Assembly (NCBI GenBank): GCA_964444835.1
Contig: CAYUIT010000012.1
Location: 14,112 to 78,111 of the forward strand
DNA length: 64,000 bases
DNA from: CADEED01 sp964444835
GTDB lineage: Bacteria; Pseudomonadota; Gammaproteobacteria; Steroidobacterales; Steroidobacteraceae
Direction: 5' to 3'
Each line of letters opens with the position of its first letter. Within the stretch, counting starts at the first letter, position 1. The notes below the pieces were generated by a model. That model was not told the origin of the DNA, ran no database searches, and saw only the letters and a program-made list of their open reading frames with translations. The translations under genes were made by a program, and so were the position numbers. This document shows positions 51,936 to 60,833 of the stretch, one piece after another.

Positions 51936-54047
51936 TTAGTTGTTGAAGCGGAAATTGATGGACCATGTGCGCGGTTCTGCCATCCACAAGGTACCACCAT
52001 CGATTAGCGCGCCCGTGAACGCCCACTCCACATCGGTCGCGTTGCGTACGCCGAGAGTGATCTGCCAATTCTCATCCGGCGTCCGGTAGCCGATCTGCGC
52101 ATCAACCAGCTCGTGGGCCTTCTGCGATGCGAACGGTTCGTTCGTCACGGCAAAGAAGACCTTGCTTTGATAGGCGACGTTTGCTCCGAGAATCACGCTG
52201 CCACCGTTAGCAAGACCCACGTCGTAGCTGAATCCAACCTTGCCCGAAAACTCCGGCACGAAATTGAGTTTACGGCCGCGCGGCGGCACGAGCGGGTCTG
52301 TTGGGAAAGCAGACTTGGTGATCTTGGCGTCGATGAAGCCCGCTGATGCAAAGATGGCTAGCGATTCGTTCGGGCGTGCTGTTAGTTCGAGTTCTGCGCC
52401 TTGGATCTCTGAATCAACCGACCGCGCGACAAATCCGAGCGTGCCCGGGTTAAACGCATTGAGCTGCTTGTCGGAATAATCTGAGAAGAACAGCGCGCCG
52501 TTCAGGATCACGCGACCGTCACTCCACTCCGTCTTCGCGCCAACCTCGTAGGCCAACACGTTCTCGGGCTTCAAGATTTCCACCGTCAGGTCTGTGAGGT
52601 TCTGCGGGAATCCTTGGAACGCCCCTGCCTTGTAGCCTTCGCTGACGGATGCATACAACAACACGTCATCGGAGATCTTCCAGTCTAGGCCGAGCTTGGG
52701 CGAGAACTCGGAAAACGACTTGCTCAAACCATTGACGCTGAACGCGCCGCCCAATCCGACGAAGTCCATGTCGATCGTCTTCTTGTCGCGCGTGTAGCGG
52801 CCACCCACCGTCACGTTGACGGCATCGGAAACCGCAAATGTCGCTTCGCCATAGGCGGCGACGCTTTTTGACTCTTGCGTGTAGTCATGAAAGAAAAGAA
52901 ACGCGTCTTCGTTGTTGAATGACTCGTCCAAGTAAAAGAAGCCGACGACCCAGTCGAGCCTTCCGTCGCCGCCACTGGCTAGCTGCAATTCCTGAGTGAA
53001 CTGGCGCTGATCGAGAAAACGATACAAGTCCAGATTTCCGGTGCGCCCTCCAAGGTCAGAGCCAAACTCATTGTCGAAGCGTCGATACGCTGTCACTGCC
53101 TTGAACTGCCCCAGGCCGGTTTCCCACGTCAGCGTGCTCGACCCGCCCCAGCCGTCGAACGTATTGACGTCCGGAGCATCACCGGCCGTGGTGTAGATGT
53201 CGCCGGTAAGTGGAGCGTAGCCGCCAGGCAACGATCCACCAGGCGCAGGACCAATCGGTGTGGGCGACTGCATCCCCGATCGATCTCGAGCAGCATCAAG
53301 AGTGACATCCAGCGTCACGGCGTCCGAGAACGCGTGTCGCAATGCGACTCGCGCTGCTTGCCGGTCAATGCGCTGAACGTCGCGCCCGTCGCTCAGCCGC
53401 GTGATGTAGCCATCGCGATCGCGCGATACAAGATCGAGCTTGACGGCGGTCTTTCCTTCGACGATCGGTGTCGAGAACGACGCACGAAAGTCCGTGCGAT
53501 TAAAACTCCCAAAGGTCGCGTCCGCAATGAAACGCGACTCATCTAAATCGGGTTTGCGCGTGATGAAGCGAATCGCGCCACCCGAGGAATTGCGCCCATA
53601 CAGCGTGCCTTGCGGTCCGCGGAGCACTTCGATGCGCTCAAAATCGAGCAAGTCGACCAACGCTCCTTGTGAGCGCGCCATGTAAACATCGTCGACGTAG
53701 GTCGCAACGCCCTGCTCTTGCACGGGCGTCGAATCATCTTGACCCAAGCCGCGGATGTACGGCGCTGAGCTGTTGGTCGTCGTTTGGTTGTTATAGACGT
53801 TGAAGTTGGGGATCGAGTACGCCATGTCCTTCAGATCGCTGAACTGCTGGCGCCGGTAATCTTCTTCAGACACCGCAGTGATCGCGATCGGCACCTCTTG
53901 CAGACTCTCCGATCGCTTACGGGCCGTAACGGTCACCTCTTCAAGACCGGCACTGGCTTCCTGCGCGAGCGTCGGTGCAGCGTGCACTGCGACGACTCCT
54001 ATGACGATTCCTAGCACTACGCAAATTCGTGACTTGAAAGAACTCAT
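51936..54047 (-). CDS. TonB-dependent outer-membrane receptor
   Basis: A 703-residue receptor. There is a signal peptide (VVLGIVIGVVAVHAAPTLAQ), a TonB-box-like EEVTVTARKRSE, a plug domain (~50-165: VPIAITAVSEEDYRRQQFSD, YIRGLGQDDS, VLRGPQGTLYGRNSSGGAI), and a 22-strand-like beta barrel ending in FRFNN. It is the first gene of the leftward operon and should bring the pathway's substrate across the outer membrane. The receptor style is common in alpha- and gammaproteobacterial degraders. No TonB or sigma/anti-sigma pair is nearby. Confidence 0.9.
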   Translation of the reverse strand: MSSFKSRICVVLGIVIGVVAVHAAPTLAQEASAGLEEVTVTARKRSESLQEVPIAITAVSEEDYRRQQFSDLKDMAYSIPNFNVYNNQTTTNSSAPYIRGLGQDDSTPVQEQGVATYVDDVYMARSQGALVDLLDFERIEVLRGPQGTLYGRNSSGGAIRFITRKPDLDESRFIADATFGSFNRTDFRASFSTPIVEGKTAVKLDLVSRDRDGYITRLSDGRDVQRIDRQAARVALRHAFSDAVTLDVTLDAARDRSGMQSPTPIGPAPGGSLPGGYAPLTGDIYTTAGDAPDVNTFDGWGGSSTLTWETGLGQFKAVTAYRRFDNEFGSDLGGRTGNLDLYRFLDQRQFTQELQLASGGDGRLDWVVGFFYLDESFNNEDAFLFFHDYTQESKSVAAYGEATFAVSDAVNVTVGGRYTRDKKTIDMDFVGLGGAFSVNGLSKSFSEFSPKLGLDWKISDDVLLYASVSEGYKAGAFQGFPQNLTDLTVEILKPENVLAYEVGAKTEWSDGRVILNGALFFSDYSDKQLNAFNPGTLGFVARSVDSEIQGAELELTARPNESLAIFASAGFIDAKITKSAFPTDPLVPPRGRKLNFVPEFSGKVGFSYDVGLANGGSVILGANVAYQSKVFFAVTNEPFASQKAHELVDAQIGYRTPDENWQITLGVRNATDVEWAFTGALIDGGTLWMAEPRTWSINFRFNN

Positions 54048-54321
54048 AACACCCCCTGAATTGCGATCAAAGACGCATCAACGCGCATAGCTGCATGCGG
54101 TAACGGAGCCATCGTGTAGGCCGATTCGCTTGTAAATCGGACATCTCGCGATACCAGCCACCCTACGCCGATCGAGATAAGTGATAACGAGACGCTTGCC
54201 AAATAGGCCTGTTGTCGCAGCCGAATATAGTGGACATTTCAATACGGAACAATACGACTAGCTTGTTTTAGAGCACTCATCTGATAGGCTTCGGTTGACC
54301 GTCAGCTTCAGGAGCTACCGC
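54048..54321. promoter_or_regulatory. Divergent control region between the TonB-receptor and methyltransferase operons
   Basis: These 274 bases separate the two divergent operons and are clearly more AT-rich than their surroundings (e.g. AATATAGTGGACATTTCAAT near 54225). They must hold both promoters. The methyltransferase ribosome-binding site AGGAG is at 54310-54314. I found no convincing palindromic operator by eye, and name no -35/-10 boxes. Confidence 0.6.
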
Positions 54322-55413
54322 ATGCATATCGACATCGACCGCACGGAGCGCGCCAAGCTCGATTTCGTGTCCGGTCTCATGGCGTACAACTCGACGGGCA
54401 TCGGTAAAGCAATGACCGACCACTATTCGCGCCATGCACCCGCCCTGGGCGAGCACCCATCGCTCGAACAAGTCGCCGACGTCATGAACGCTGCGCCAGC
54501 GTATCGGTTCGGGGCATTCTTCGAACGGCACAATCACGCGATGATGTTCGAGACCTCGCTCGAGATCCTGCACCGCAGGCACGACGACGTTCGTAAATGG
54601 CTCGATAGCGCCAACGAGAAGGGGGCGCTCGGTAGTCTCGAGTTAGATCCCGCGACCGGCGTGCCATCGTACTACCGCAAGCTCGAGATACACACGCAAC
54701 CTGGCAACTATCAAGGAGAGTTCGCCGGAATCCTGTACCACTGGATGATCAGCCCGTTTTTCGTGCACCGCGATGACGGCGACGAGATGGGATGGGCTCT
54801 GGCGCGCGGTGTACCCAAACGCGACTATCGTCGAATCCTCGATTTGGGTTGCGGCGTGGGTAAGAGCACGTTTGCCTACTGCGATCTGTATCCAGACGCG
54901 GAAGTCTTCGGGCTCGACTACGCCGCCGAAATGCTCAAGTACGCGCACAAGCTCGCCGAGGAGCGCGGCAAGAAAGTCCACTTCGTGCAACGCATGGCCG
55001 AATCGACGCGTTTGGAATCTGCAAGCTTCGACTTGGTGACCGCGATTTTTTTGTTCCACGAATTGCCGGCGAAGGCGCGCGATGCAGTCGTGCGCGAGGC
55101 GTATCGCGTGCTGCGACCTGGTGGTGTGTTCGCAATCATGGAGTCGCCGCCATTTAAAGTCTTGAATCGCGACTACAGTCCGCTATCGGAATTCTTGCTC
55201 GATTCGACTGGGCGCCGGATGGCAGACCCTTTCATTCCGGAATTTTTTCGCGAAGACCGTGTCGAGATGTTTCGTCGCGGCGGCTTCCTGAACGCCCGCG
55301 ATGTTCCGCTGCCGAACGAACTCACCGGATGGGGGAGCGGCGAAAGCTACTTCTTCGGTGCTTACCCGTGGTGGATGACCATCGGCGAAAAACCAGAAAG
55401 TGCAGTGCCATGA
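54322..55413 (+). CDS. SAM-dependent class I methyltransferase
   Basis: A 363-residue protein. The N-terminal ~160 residues form a helical region (SGLMAYNSTGIGKAMTDHYS) and the C-terminal part is a Rossmann methyltransferase: motif I ILDLGCGVGKSTFAYCDLYP, acidic motif II (FGLDYAAEML), motif III-like FDLVTAIFLFHELP, and VLRPGGVFAIMESPP. It opens the rightward operon, with start ATG 54322 after AGGAG. Small-molecule O- or C-methylation is the likely role. It overlaps the next gene by ATGA. Confidence 0.87.
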   Translation: MHIDIDRTERAKLDFVSGLMAYNSTGIGKAMTDHYSRHAPALGEHPSLEQVADVMNAAPAYRFGAFFERHNHAMMFETSLEILHRRHDDVRKWLDSANEKGALGSLELDPATGVPSYYRKLEIHTQPGNYQGEFAGILYHWMISPFFVHRDDGDEMGWALARGVPKRDYRRILDLGCGVGKSTFAYCDLYPDAEVFGLDYAAEMLKYAHKLAEERGKKVHFVQRMAESTRLESASFDLVTAIFLFHELPAKARDAVVREAYRVLRPGGVFAIMESPPFKVLNRDYSPLSEFLLDSTGRRMADPFIPEFFREDRVEMFRRGGFLNARDVPLPNELTGWGSGESYFFGAYPWWMTIGEKPESAVP

Positions 55414-55781
55414 GCGACCTCGAAACGCGCTTCCGCGCGATCTGTTTGCAACTTTGGGGCGAGCGCCAAGGTGCCGAGGTGTACCAATGGATACACGACA
55501 CGCGCCCGCCCTATTTTCATCAAAAGCTCATCGAGTCGATGGTGCCGATCTGGGAGATGAACAAGGTCGACTTGCGTACGAAGATCTTGTGTTGCATCGC
55601 CGTGTTTACGGCACAGCATCGCACCGAGGTCGAGTTCTTCTTCAAGATGGCGGTGCACCACAAGATTCCGCGCGAGGAAGTCGAAGAGATACTCCTACTC
55701 ACAGGATTGGAGTCTGGCTTTCCGAATGCAGAAATGGCGATTCAGTTGCTAACAAAGGTCTACAACGAACCACAGCCATGA
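55410..55781 (+). CDS. Carboxymuconolactone decarboxylase (CMD)-like protein, first copy
   Basis: A 123-residue all-helical protein. The block VDLRTKILCCIAVFTAQHRT, HHKIPREEVEEILLLTGLES and GFPNAEMA matches the CMD/PcaC pattern. It lacks the CxxC of AhpD peroxidases, so it is more likely a lactone-acting or structural homologue. A second copy sits at 60432. It overlaps both neighbours by ATGA. Whether it has decarboxylase activity is open. Confidence 0.78.
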   Translation: MSDLETRFRAICLQLWGERQGAEVYQWIHDTRPPYFHQKLIESMVPIWEMNKVDLRTKILCCIAVFTAQHRTEVEFFFKMAVHHKIPREEVEEILLLTGLESGFPNAEMAIQLLTKVYNEPQP

Positions 55782-56650
55782 CCACAGCGGCGAATCCTGG
55801 CGATACACGTGGTCACGTTGAATACGTGCAGGTCGATTCGCTGCCGCTGCAATCATTCGTCCTGGCTGGCCATGCCATGGGGCTGCGCTGCGCGGCACTG
55901 AGTGCCAATTCCAAAACGGGCGCGATCACTTGCTACGCCGATATTCCCGAGCTGTGGCGCTACGACGATGCACAGGTCGCGGGATGCGACATGGAGATAC
56001 TCGTGTTGCGAGGTGATTTGCACCTGGGAGCAAACCGTCTGAGTGCCGGCACGTACGCAACCATCCCGCGCGGTGCCAGTATTGGCGGGCTGCGCAGTGA
56101 TGCCGGCGCGTTAGCCATTCTCATGTTTGATGCAACGCCGTCGTTCCTGCCTGCCGTCGCTGCGGGCGTGCGAGCAGCCACACCCGCCGAGATTCGCATC
56201 GTGGATTTGACAGGCATGCCCTGGCAGGCGCCCGACGATTACGAAGGTCGATCGCGCGCCGACACCGTACCCGGCCTGTCGGTCAAGTTACTGCGTGAAC
56301 ATCCCGAGACCGGCGCGTACACGTTGTTGGCGCGACACGCGCCCGGCTGGTCGGATTTGCGACTGGAGTCGCACGACACGTGGGAAGAGCTCCTACTACT
56401 CGAAGGGGACTATCTGATGGGAGCCACCGGCGCTATTCGTGCCGGCGCGTACATTTTCCGACCGGGTAGTCGCCCACACGGGCCGCAGGCGACACGGGCC
56501 GGCGCCGTCTGGTTCTGCCGCGGCGAGAAGCGCATCGACTTCAACTTCCATCGCGTTGATTGGGCGGCCGCTCAAGTCGAGGCGTATTTGTCGCGCAACA
56601 CCGGCCACGCTTATGCACCGTGGGGCCCCTGGTCGGAAGCTAACAGATGA
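55778..56650 (+). CDS. Bicupin protein, second copy
   Basis: A 290-residue protein with two cupin domains, related to 51111-51923 and 58333-59199. The N-terminal cupin (DMEILVLRGDLHLGANRLSA) lacks most ligands. The C-terminal one has SHDTWEELLLLEGDYLMG and FRPGSRPHGPQ. Its start ATG 55778 overlaps the CMD stop, and its stop overlaps the next start (ATGA). Three bicupins in one locus suggest related steps, or one enzyme family diverged to bind different intermediates. Confidence 0.83.
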   Translation: MTTAANPGDTRGHVEYVQVDSLPLQSFVLAGHAMGLRCAALSANSKTGAITCYADIPELWRYDDAQVAGCDMEILVLRGDLHLGANRLSAGTYATIPRGASIGGLRSDAGALAILMFDATPSFLPAVAAGVRAATPAEIRIVDLTGMPWQAPDDYEGRSRADTVPGLSVKLLREHPETGAYTLLARHAPGWSDLRLESHDTWEELLLLEGDYLMGATGAIRAGAYIFRPGSRPHGPQATRAGAVWFCRGEKRIDFNFHRVDWAAAQVEAYLSRNTGHAYAPWGPWSEANR

Positions 56651-57459
56651 CGCAAGGCTACTCGCGACCTTTCACACCACAGGGCAACGCATCGTTAGTC
56701 CCGGCGCTGCCTTGGCATTTCGGCGGCGACTTGCTGTTAGTGCACTTCAAGGCCGACCCGAGCGCGCTCGCAGCATTACTGCCCGCCCCGCTGACAGCAG
56801 CGACCCCAGGCGACGAAGCGTTCTTGTGGAGCCCAAACTTGCGCTGCTACCCGCATGGTTTGGATGCGGCGAAACTCAATCCCTATCGCACCCACTACAA
56901 CGTATGCGTAGTCGGCATCCCCTGCATGTTCCAGGGCAAGCGCTCGCTGTTCTCAACGTTTCAATGGGGTGATCGAGATTGGCTCGTTGCGGTGAGCTGG
57001 TTTCTCGGCGCCTGCTCGAAATATGCAACGATTGATCAGAGCGGTGTCCATCCGCTCGTCGCAAGTTCGGAGCAAACGGGCGGCGTAGGCTCGCACATCG
57101 TACGTACGGTCTCGCGACACGGCGAAAAAATTGTGCAGATGTCTTTCTCGCCGCAAGAACGCGTTGGCATCGATGCAATGCAATTCTACTTCGACCAACT
57201 GCCGCTGATTTGTATGCGGCACTTCCCCGATATCCACGTTCCACCAGTAGGTAGGCCGCTCGTTCACGATCTCACGCAGATGGTGATGACGGATACGCGC
57301 TTCGGCGAGGTATTACGCGGCCCGGCGGACTTACGCTTCTTTGCCTCAGACAACGAAGATCTGTTGCCCATCCAACCGACCAAGGTTCTCGGGGGCTACT
57401 GGATCCCCATGGGATTCAACCTACACGGCATCCGTGTCGTGCACGACTACCTAAAGTAA
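56647..57459 (+). CDS. Acetoacetate decarboxylase-superfamily protein
   Basis: A 270-residue protein of the ADC fold. Its landmarks are HFKADPSALAALLPAPLTAA near the start, FLWSPNLRCY, and the central SWFLGACSKYATID, where Lys125 is at the position of the Schiff-base lysine of ADC-like enzymes. Later blocks (PLICMRHFPDIHVP, KVLGGYWIPMGFNLHG) are not those of true acetoacetate decarboxylase, so it may be an aldolase, dehydratase or cyclase of that superfamily. It is translationally coupled to the bicupin upstream. Confidence 0.75.
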   Translation: MTQGYSRPFTPQGNASLVPALPWHFGGDLLLVHFKADPSALAALLPAPLTAATPGDEAFLWSPNLRCYPHGLDAAKLNPYRTHYNVCVVGIPCMFQGKRSLFSTFQWGDRDWLVAVSWFLGACSKYATIDQSGVHPLVASSEQTGGVGSHIVRTVSRHGEKIVQMSFSPQERVGIDAMQFYFDQLPLICMRHFPDIHVPPVGRPLVHDLTQMVMTDTRFGEVLRGPADLRFFASDNEDLLPIQPTKVLGGYWIPMGFNLHGIRVVHDYLK

Positions 57460-57472
57460 CGAGGACTACGCG

Positions 57473-58336
57473 ATGCCCAAAGTCACTGTTGATGGAGCGA
57501 AGCTGTGGTACGAGATTCGCGGCAAGGGCAGCCCACTCGTATGCATTGGCGGCTTTGCTCTCGTCGATCGGCAATTCGAGTACTGCGATCCATACCTAAC
57601 GAAGCAGCACTCCGTTCTCCATTGGCACTACCGCGGCGTCGGCAAGTCAGATTGGACCATGACGCAGGCTTACAGCGTAGAACGCTGGGTCGATGATCTA
57701 AAGGCCATCATCGATCACGCTGGCTTGAAAAAGGTCAGCATTTGGTGCACTTCGACAGGATCCGCGATCGGCACGCGCTTTGCGGCCAAGTACCCCGAGA
57801 GTATGCACGCCCTCATCGCCTATCCGTGGGTTCGCGGCGATGCCACATGGCGCGACATCTTCAAGGCTTCTTATGAAGTCGCACGAGTGTTTGGCATTGA
57901 GCAATTGTCGCGGCTCTATGCGGGCGTCGTGCTGCCGCCCAAGTTACTGTACTCCGCCGACGGCATCCGGTACGAGCGTTGGGCCAAGCTTCGCTACGCC
58001 GAGAACGTCAACATGACCACGCTGCATTCCGTGCTCGAGGCCTATGCGAACGTCGACCTAACGAGTGACGTCCGCAACATTCGTTGCCCGACGATGCTAC
58101 TGATGGGCAACGACAGCGCGCTGAATGACAACGATCGCATGGAGTCTGCGAGCTACGCGAAGCTGGTCGATGACTTTCGGCGACTGAAGCCGGGCGTCAG
58201 AGTCGCGACTGTTCGGGGCGCCGGCAGTACGTACTGCATGATCACGAAGCCGAAGGCCTGTAGTCAGATGGTGCTCGAGTTTTTGCGCAGCCTCGAAAGC
58301 CGCGCGAAGTCCGGACGCCAAAGGAGCAAGCAATGA
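57473..58336 (+). CDS. Alpha/beta-hydrolase-fold protein with incomplete catalytic machinery
   Basis: A 287-residue alpha/beta-hydrolase. LWYEIRGKGSPLVCIGGFAL and HYRGVGKSDWT are typical. The nucleophile elbow reads WCTSTGSA: Ser94 is there but the first Gly of GxSxG is Cys92. At the usual His position (GAGHxxx) the sequence is GAGSTYCM, with Ser252 instead. So a normal Ser-His-Asp triad seems absent. It may be a lyase or a non-hydrolytic homologue, as some cofactor-free members are. It lies 13 bp after the ADC-like gene and overlaps the bicupin gene (ATGA). Confidence 0.8.
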   Translation: MPKVTVDGAKLWYEIRGKGSPLVCIGGFALVDRQFEYCDPYLTKQHSVLHWHYRGVGKSDWTMTQAYSVERWVDDLKAIIDHAGLKKVSIWCTSTGSAIGTRFAAKYPESMHALIAYPWVRGDATWRDIFKASYEVARVFGIEQLSRLYAGVVLPPKLLYSADGIRYERWAKLRYAENVNMTTLHSVLEAYANVDLTSDVRNIRCPTMLLMGNDSALNDNDRMESASYAKLVDDFRRLKPGVRVATVRGAGSTYCMITKPKACSQMVLEFLRSLESRAKSGRQRSKQ

Positions 58337-59199
58337 CTGTTCGTCGAGAAGACTGCTTGAATGTCAGCGCTGTCATTCCACGGCCACTCCAGGATGGATT
58401 CGCCCCTGGCGCAGCACTGCGTGAGCTAACTGCTAACGCCGCGACTGGCGGCGATCACCGCGTAGTTGAATTCCCTGCGGGCTGGCAGAATCCACAGAAG
58501 GGCTACGTCACTGCTGGCCAGGATCTGTATATCCTGCAGGGCGACTTGGCGATCGGCGATGTGAAGCTAACGACAGGCGACTACACCTACATTCCGGAGG
58601 GTGTTGTGTTCGACCGCATGTCGAGTTCGGCCGGTGCGCGCGCGATTCTGTTCCACGATAAGGCAGCGCGCTTCGTGCCCGCCTCTGCCGACGCGCCGCA
58701 TGCACGGGTCGAAAAGGCGATCGCTCCGCAACAGACATGGCGACTGCCGTGGCTTGATCCAATGAAAGAGGTTGTGAAGAAGTCCACTTGGGTCGACCCC
58801 AACACGGGACGCGAAGGCCGCCCACCCGGAGTACTGACCAAGACGTTGCGACACGATCTCGAAACCGGCGAGATGGTTGCGCTCACCTCGCTTGCACCCG
58901 GGTTTGTCGATCCAGGGACTGAGCACCATCCGCACGATGAGTGTCTGTATCTGATCGCCGGCGATGCGTACATCGGCTACACCTACGATCACAAGAAAGC
59001 TGACGAAAAGCTCGACCTAGTGCTCACGAAGGACTATTACATCTCACGGCCACCTGGCATCCGACATGGCCCGGTCTGTACCCAAACCGGCGCACTGTGG
59101 CTTCTTTACATGAACGACAAATACACCGGCATCTATCGCGAAGTCGAAGACTGGCAGCAGCGAGTGGGCAAGTACATGGCCTCGCAGCAGTTTCGTTAG
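58333..59199 (+). CDS. Bicupin protein, third copy
   Basis: A 288-residue bicupin. Here the C-terminal cupin has the full canonical metal site: EHHPHDECLYLIAG (HxH...E) and SRPPGIRHGPV (His of motif 2). The N-terminal cupin (QDLYILQGDLAIGDVKLTTG) is degenerate. The complete site makes this the best candidate of the three for a metal-dependent oxygenase, isomerase or lyase. It begins with an ATGA overlap on the hydrolase gene and lies 9 bp before the M24 gene. Confidence 0.85.
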   Translation: MTVRREDCLNVSAVIPRPLQDGFAPGAALRELTANAATGGDHRVVEFPAGWQNPQKGYVTAGQDLYILQGDLAIGDVKLTTGDYTYIPEGVVFDRMSSSAGARAILFHDKAARFVPASADAPHARVEKAIAPQQTWRLPWLDPMKEVVKKSTWVDPNTGREGRPPGVLTKTLRHDLETGEMVALTSLAPGFVDPGTEHHPHDECLYLIAGDAYIGYTYDHKKADEKLDLVLTKDYYISRPPGIRHGPVCTQTGALWLLYMNDKYTGIYREVEDWQQRVGKYMASQQFR

Positions 59200-59208
59200 G
59201 CCATCGCC

Positions 59209-60414
59209 ATGTTACTCAATCGCGAACGAGCCAATGAGATCATGGACCGAGAAGGTCTCGACGCAATCGTCGCCGTGACTGCTAACAATGTCCTGTATCT
59301 GAGCGACTTCGAGTCCGATTTTCTTTTCGATGTTCCGTGGGTCGCATGCGCAATTTATCCGCGCTCGGCCGATATCGCACCGTGCCTTATCGTGACTGAA
59401 ATCGAGGCCGCTGTACTCGTACAACGCCCGTCCTGGATGCCCGACGTGCGCATGTATTTCTTCGGCATCTATGGTGGTGTGCTGCGAGTCCACACATTCA
59501 ATGATGCCGCTCCATTAGCAGGCGAAGACCTGGCCATTCAAGGCATGGTGCGAGCTGCAGAGAAGGCCGGCTATGCAAGCGTGATGGATGGAACCGTAGC
59601 CGCCCTCAAAGACATGGGCCTAACCAACGCACGCCTCGGATTCGACGACACACGCTTCGCGGGCGCACTTGGCGCAGCAGTGCAGCACGCGAAAGTGCGG
59701 GACGCGACGAACATACTCCTCGAAATTCGCATGGTGAAGACGCCAGCCGAGATCGAGATCTTGCAGCAAGCTGCCCAAACAAACGAGCGCGCGATTCGAG
59801 ATGCGATCAAGGCCATTGTCCCCGGATCCACGTGGCATGACGTTCACACCGCTTATGAGGTCAGCGTCGCGCGCCAAGGTGCGCGTGTTTTCGCCAACTT
59901 CAACGGGGCGGGCATCAAGAGTGCCGGTGCTGCGCGGCCCGATCGCCGATACCCAATAAAGTCAGGCGATCAGGTTTGCTTCGACAGCATGTTGAAGTGG
60001 CGCCGATACATTGGCGACGCCCAGCGCACAGCGGTGTTAGGTGAGCCATCTGAAAAGCTGCGGCGCTACTGGCGCGCATATGAGGCGGGCATTGCCACGG
60101 CCTACGACACACTCAAGCCCGGCGTTTCGACGGCCGAACTTCGCAATCGCACGATCGATACGGTGCGCAAGTCGGGGCTACCCAGCTTCGAGCTGGCCTT
60201 CACCCACGGTATTGGTCTCGACCATATCGAGGTGCCATTTATTGCGGGTGGCACGCTCGGGGACTTCCGAGTCGAAGAGAACATGGTTCTCAACATCGAC
60301 ATGGAGCTGCACGAGATCGGTTGGGGCGGAGTCTTCTTCGAGGAGACCATGCGCGTCACGCGAAACGGTGCCGAGCGCTTGTACGGCCTCGAGCGTTCGC
60401 TGATCTGCGTATAA
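59209..60414 (+). CDS. M24-family metallohydrolase (creatinase/prolidase fold), second copy
   Basis: A 401-residue paralogue of the protein at 49906-51108. The pita-bread metal site is Asp259, Asp270, His333, Asp364 and Glu378; Asp364 stands in NIDMEL where peptidases have IEPG, so the site is D-D-H-D-E. A second His339 (HGIGLDHIEVP) matches the usual substrate-binding His. The conserved change in both copies argues for a distinct subfamily, not a standard prolidase. It could be a lyase, hydrolase or amidohydrolase on a small molecule. The bicupin gene precedes it by 9 bp. Confidence 0.85.
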   Translation: MLLNRERANEIMDREGLDAIVAVTANNVLYLSDFESDFLFDVPWVACAIYPRSADIAPCLIVTEIEAAVLVQRPSWMPDVRMYFFGIYGGVLRVHTFNDAAPLAGEDLAIQGMVRAAEKAGYASVMDGTVAALKDMGLTNARLGFDDTRFAGALGAAVQHAKVRDATNILLEIRMVKTPAEIEILQQAAQTNERAIRDAIKAIVPGSTWHDVHTAYEVSVARQGARVFANFNGAGIKSAGAARPDRRYPIKSGDQVCFDSMLKWRRYIGDAQRTAVLGEPSEKLRRYWRAYEAGIATAYDTLKPGVSTAELRNRTIDTVRKSGLPSFELAFTHGIGLDHIEVPFIAGGTLGDFRVEENMVLNIDMELHEIGWGGVFFEETMRVTRNGAERLYGLERSLICV

Positions 60415-60431
60415 CGAATTCGAGGTGCTGC

Positions 60432-60833
60432 ATGTTTCGGCCTGAAGAACTCGAGCGCGCACGCCGCATGTTTTTACGGATCTTCGGGCCGCACTACGGC
60501 GCGCAACTCGTCAAGCAGCTCGACGAAAGCGACTTCAACCGCCGCCTGATGTGCCGAATCGCTCCGGAAGTGTGGGATTTGGACGAAGTGGATTTGCGCA
60601 CCAAGATCCTGTGCGCAATCGCGGCATGCACCGCCGCTCACCAGAACATGAAGTACTTCGTGCGAGCCGCACTCCACCACGGCATTACGCGCACGCAGAT
60701 CGACGAAGTGATTTTGCTGGCGGGTCTCGAATCTGGTTTCCCGGCAGCCGGCGTCGCCAAGCGACTCGCGGACGAGGCTTTCGCCGAACATCAGCAGATG
60801 CTTGCGGAGTTACCATCGGGCAACGCGCGATGA
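60432..60833 (+). CDS. Carboxymuconolactone decarboxylase (CMD)-like protein, second copy
   Basis: A 133-residue protein related to 55410-55781 over the whole CMD-like core (VDLRTKILCAIAACTAAHQN, HHGITRTQIDEVILLAGLES, GFPAAGVA). It also lacks CxxC. Start ATG 60432 has a weak GAGG site; the upstream frame is in the M24 gene. It overlaps the MFS gene by ATGA. Confidence 0.78.
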   Translation: MFRPEELERARRMFLRIFGPHYGAQLVKQLDESDFNRRLMCRIAPEVWDLDEVDLRTKILCAIAACTAAHQNMKYFVRAALHHGITRTQIDEVILLAGLESGFPAAGVAKRLADEAFAEHQQMLAELPSGNAR

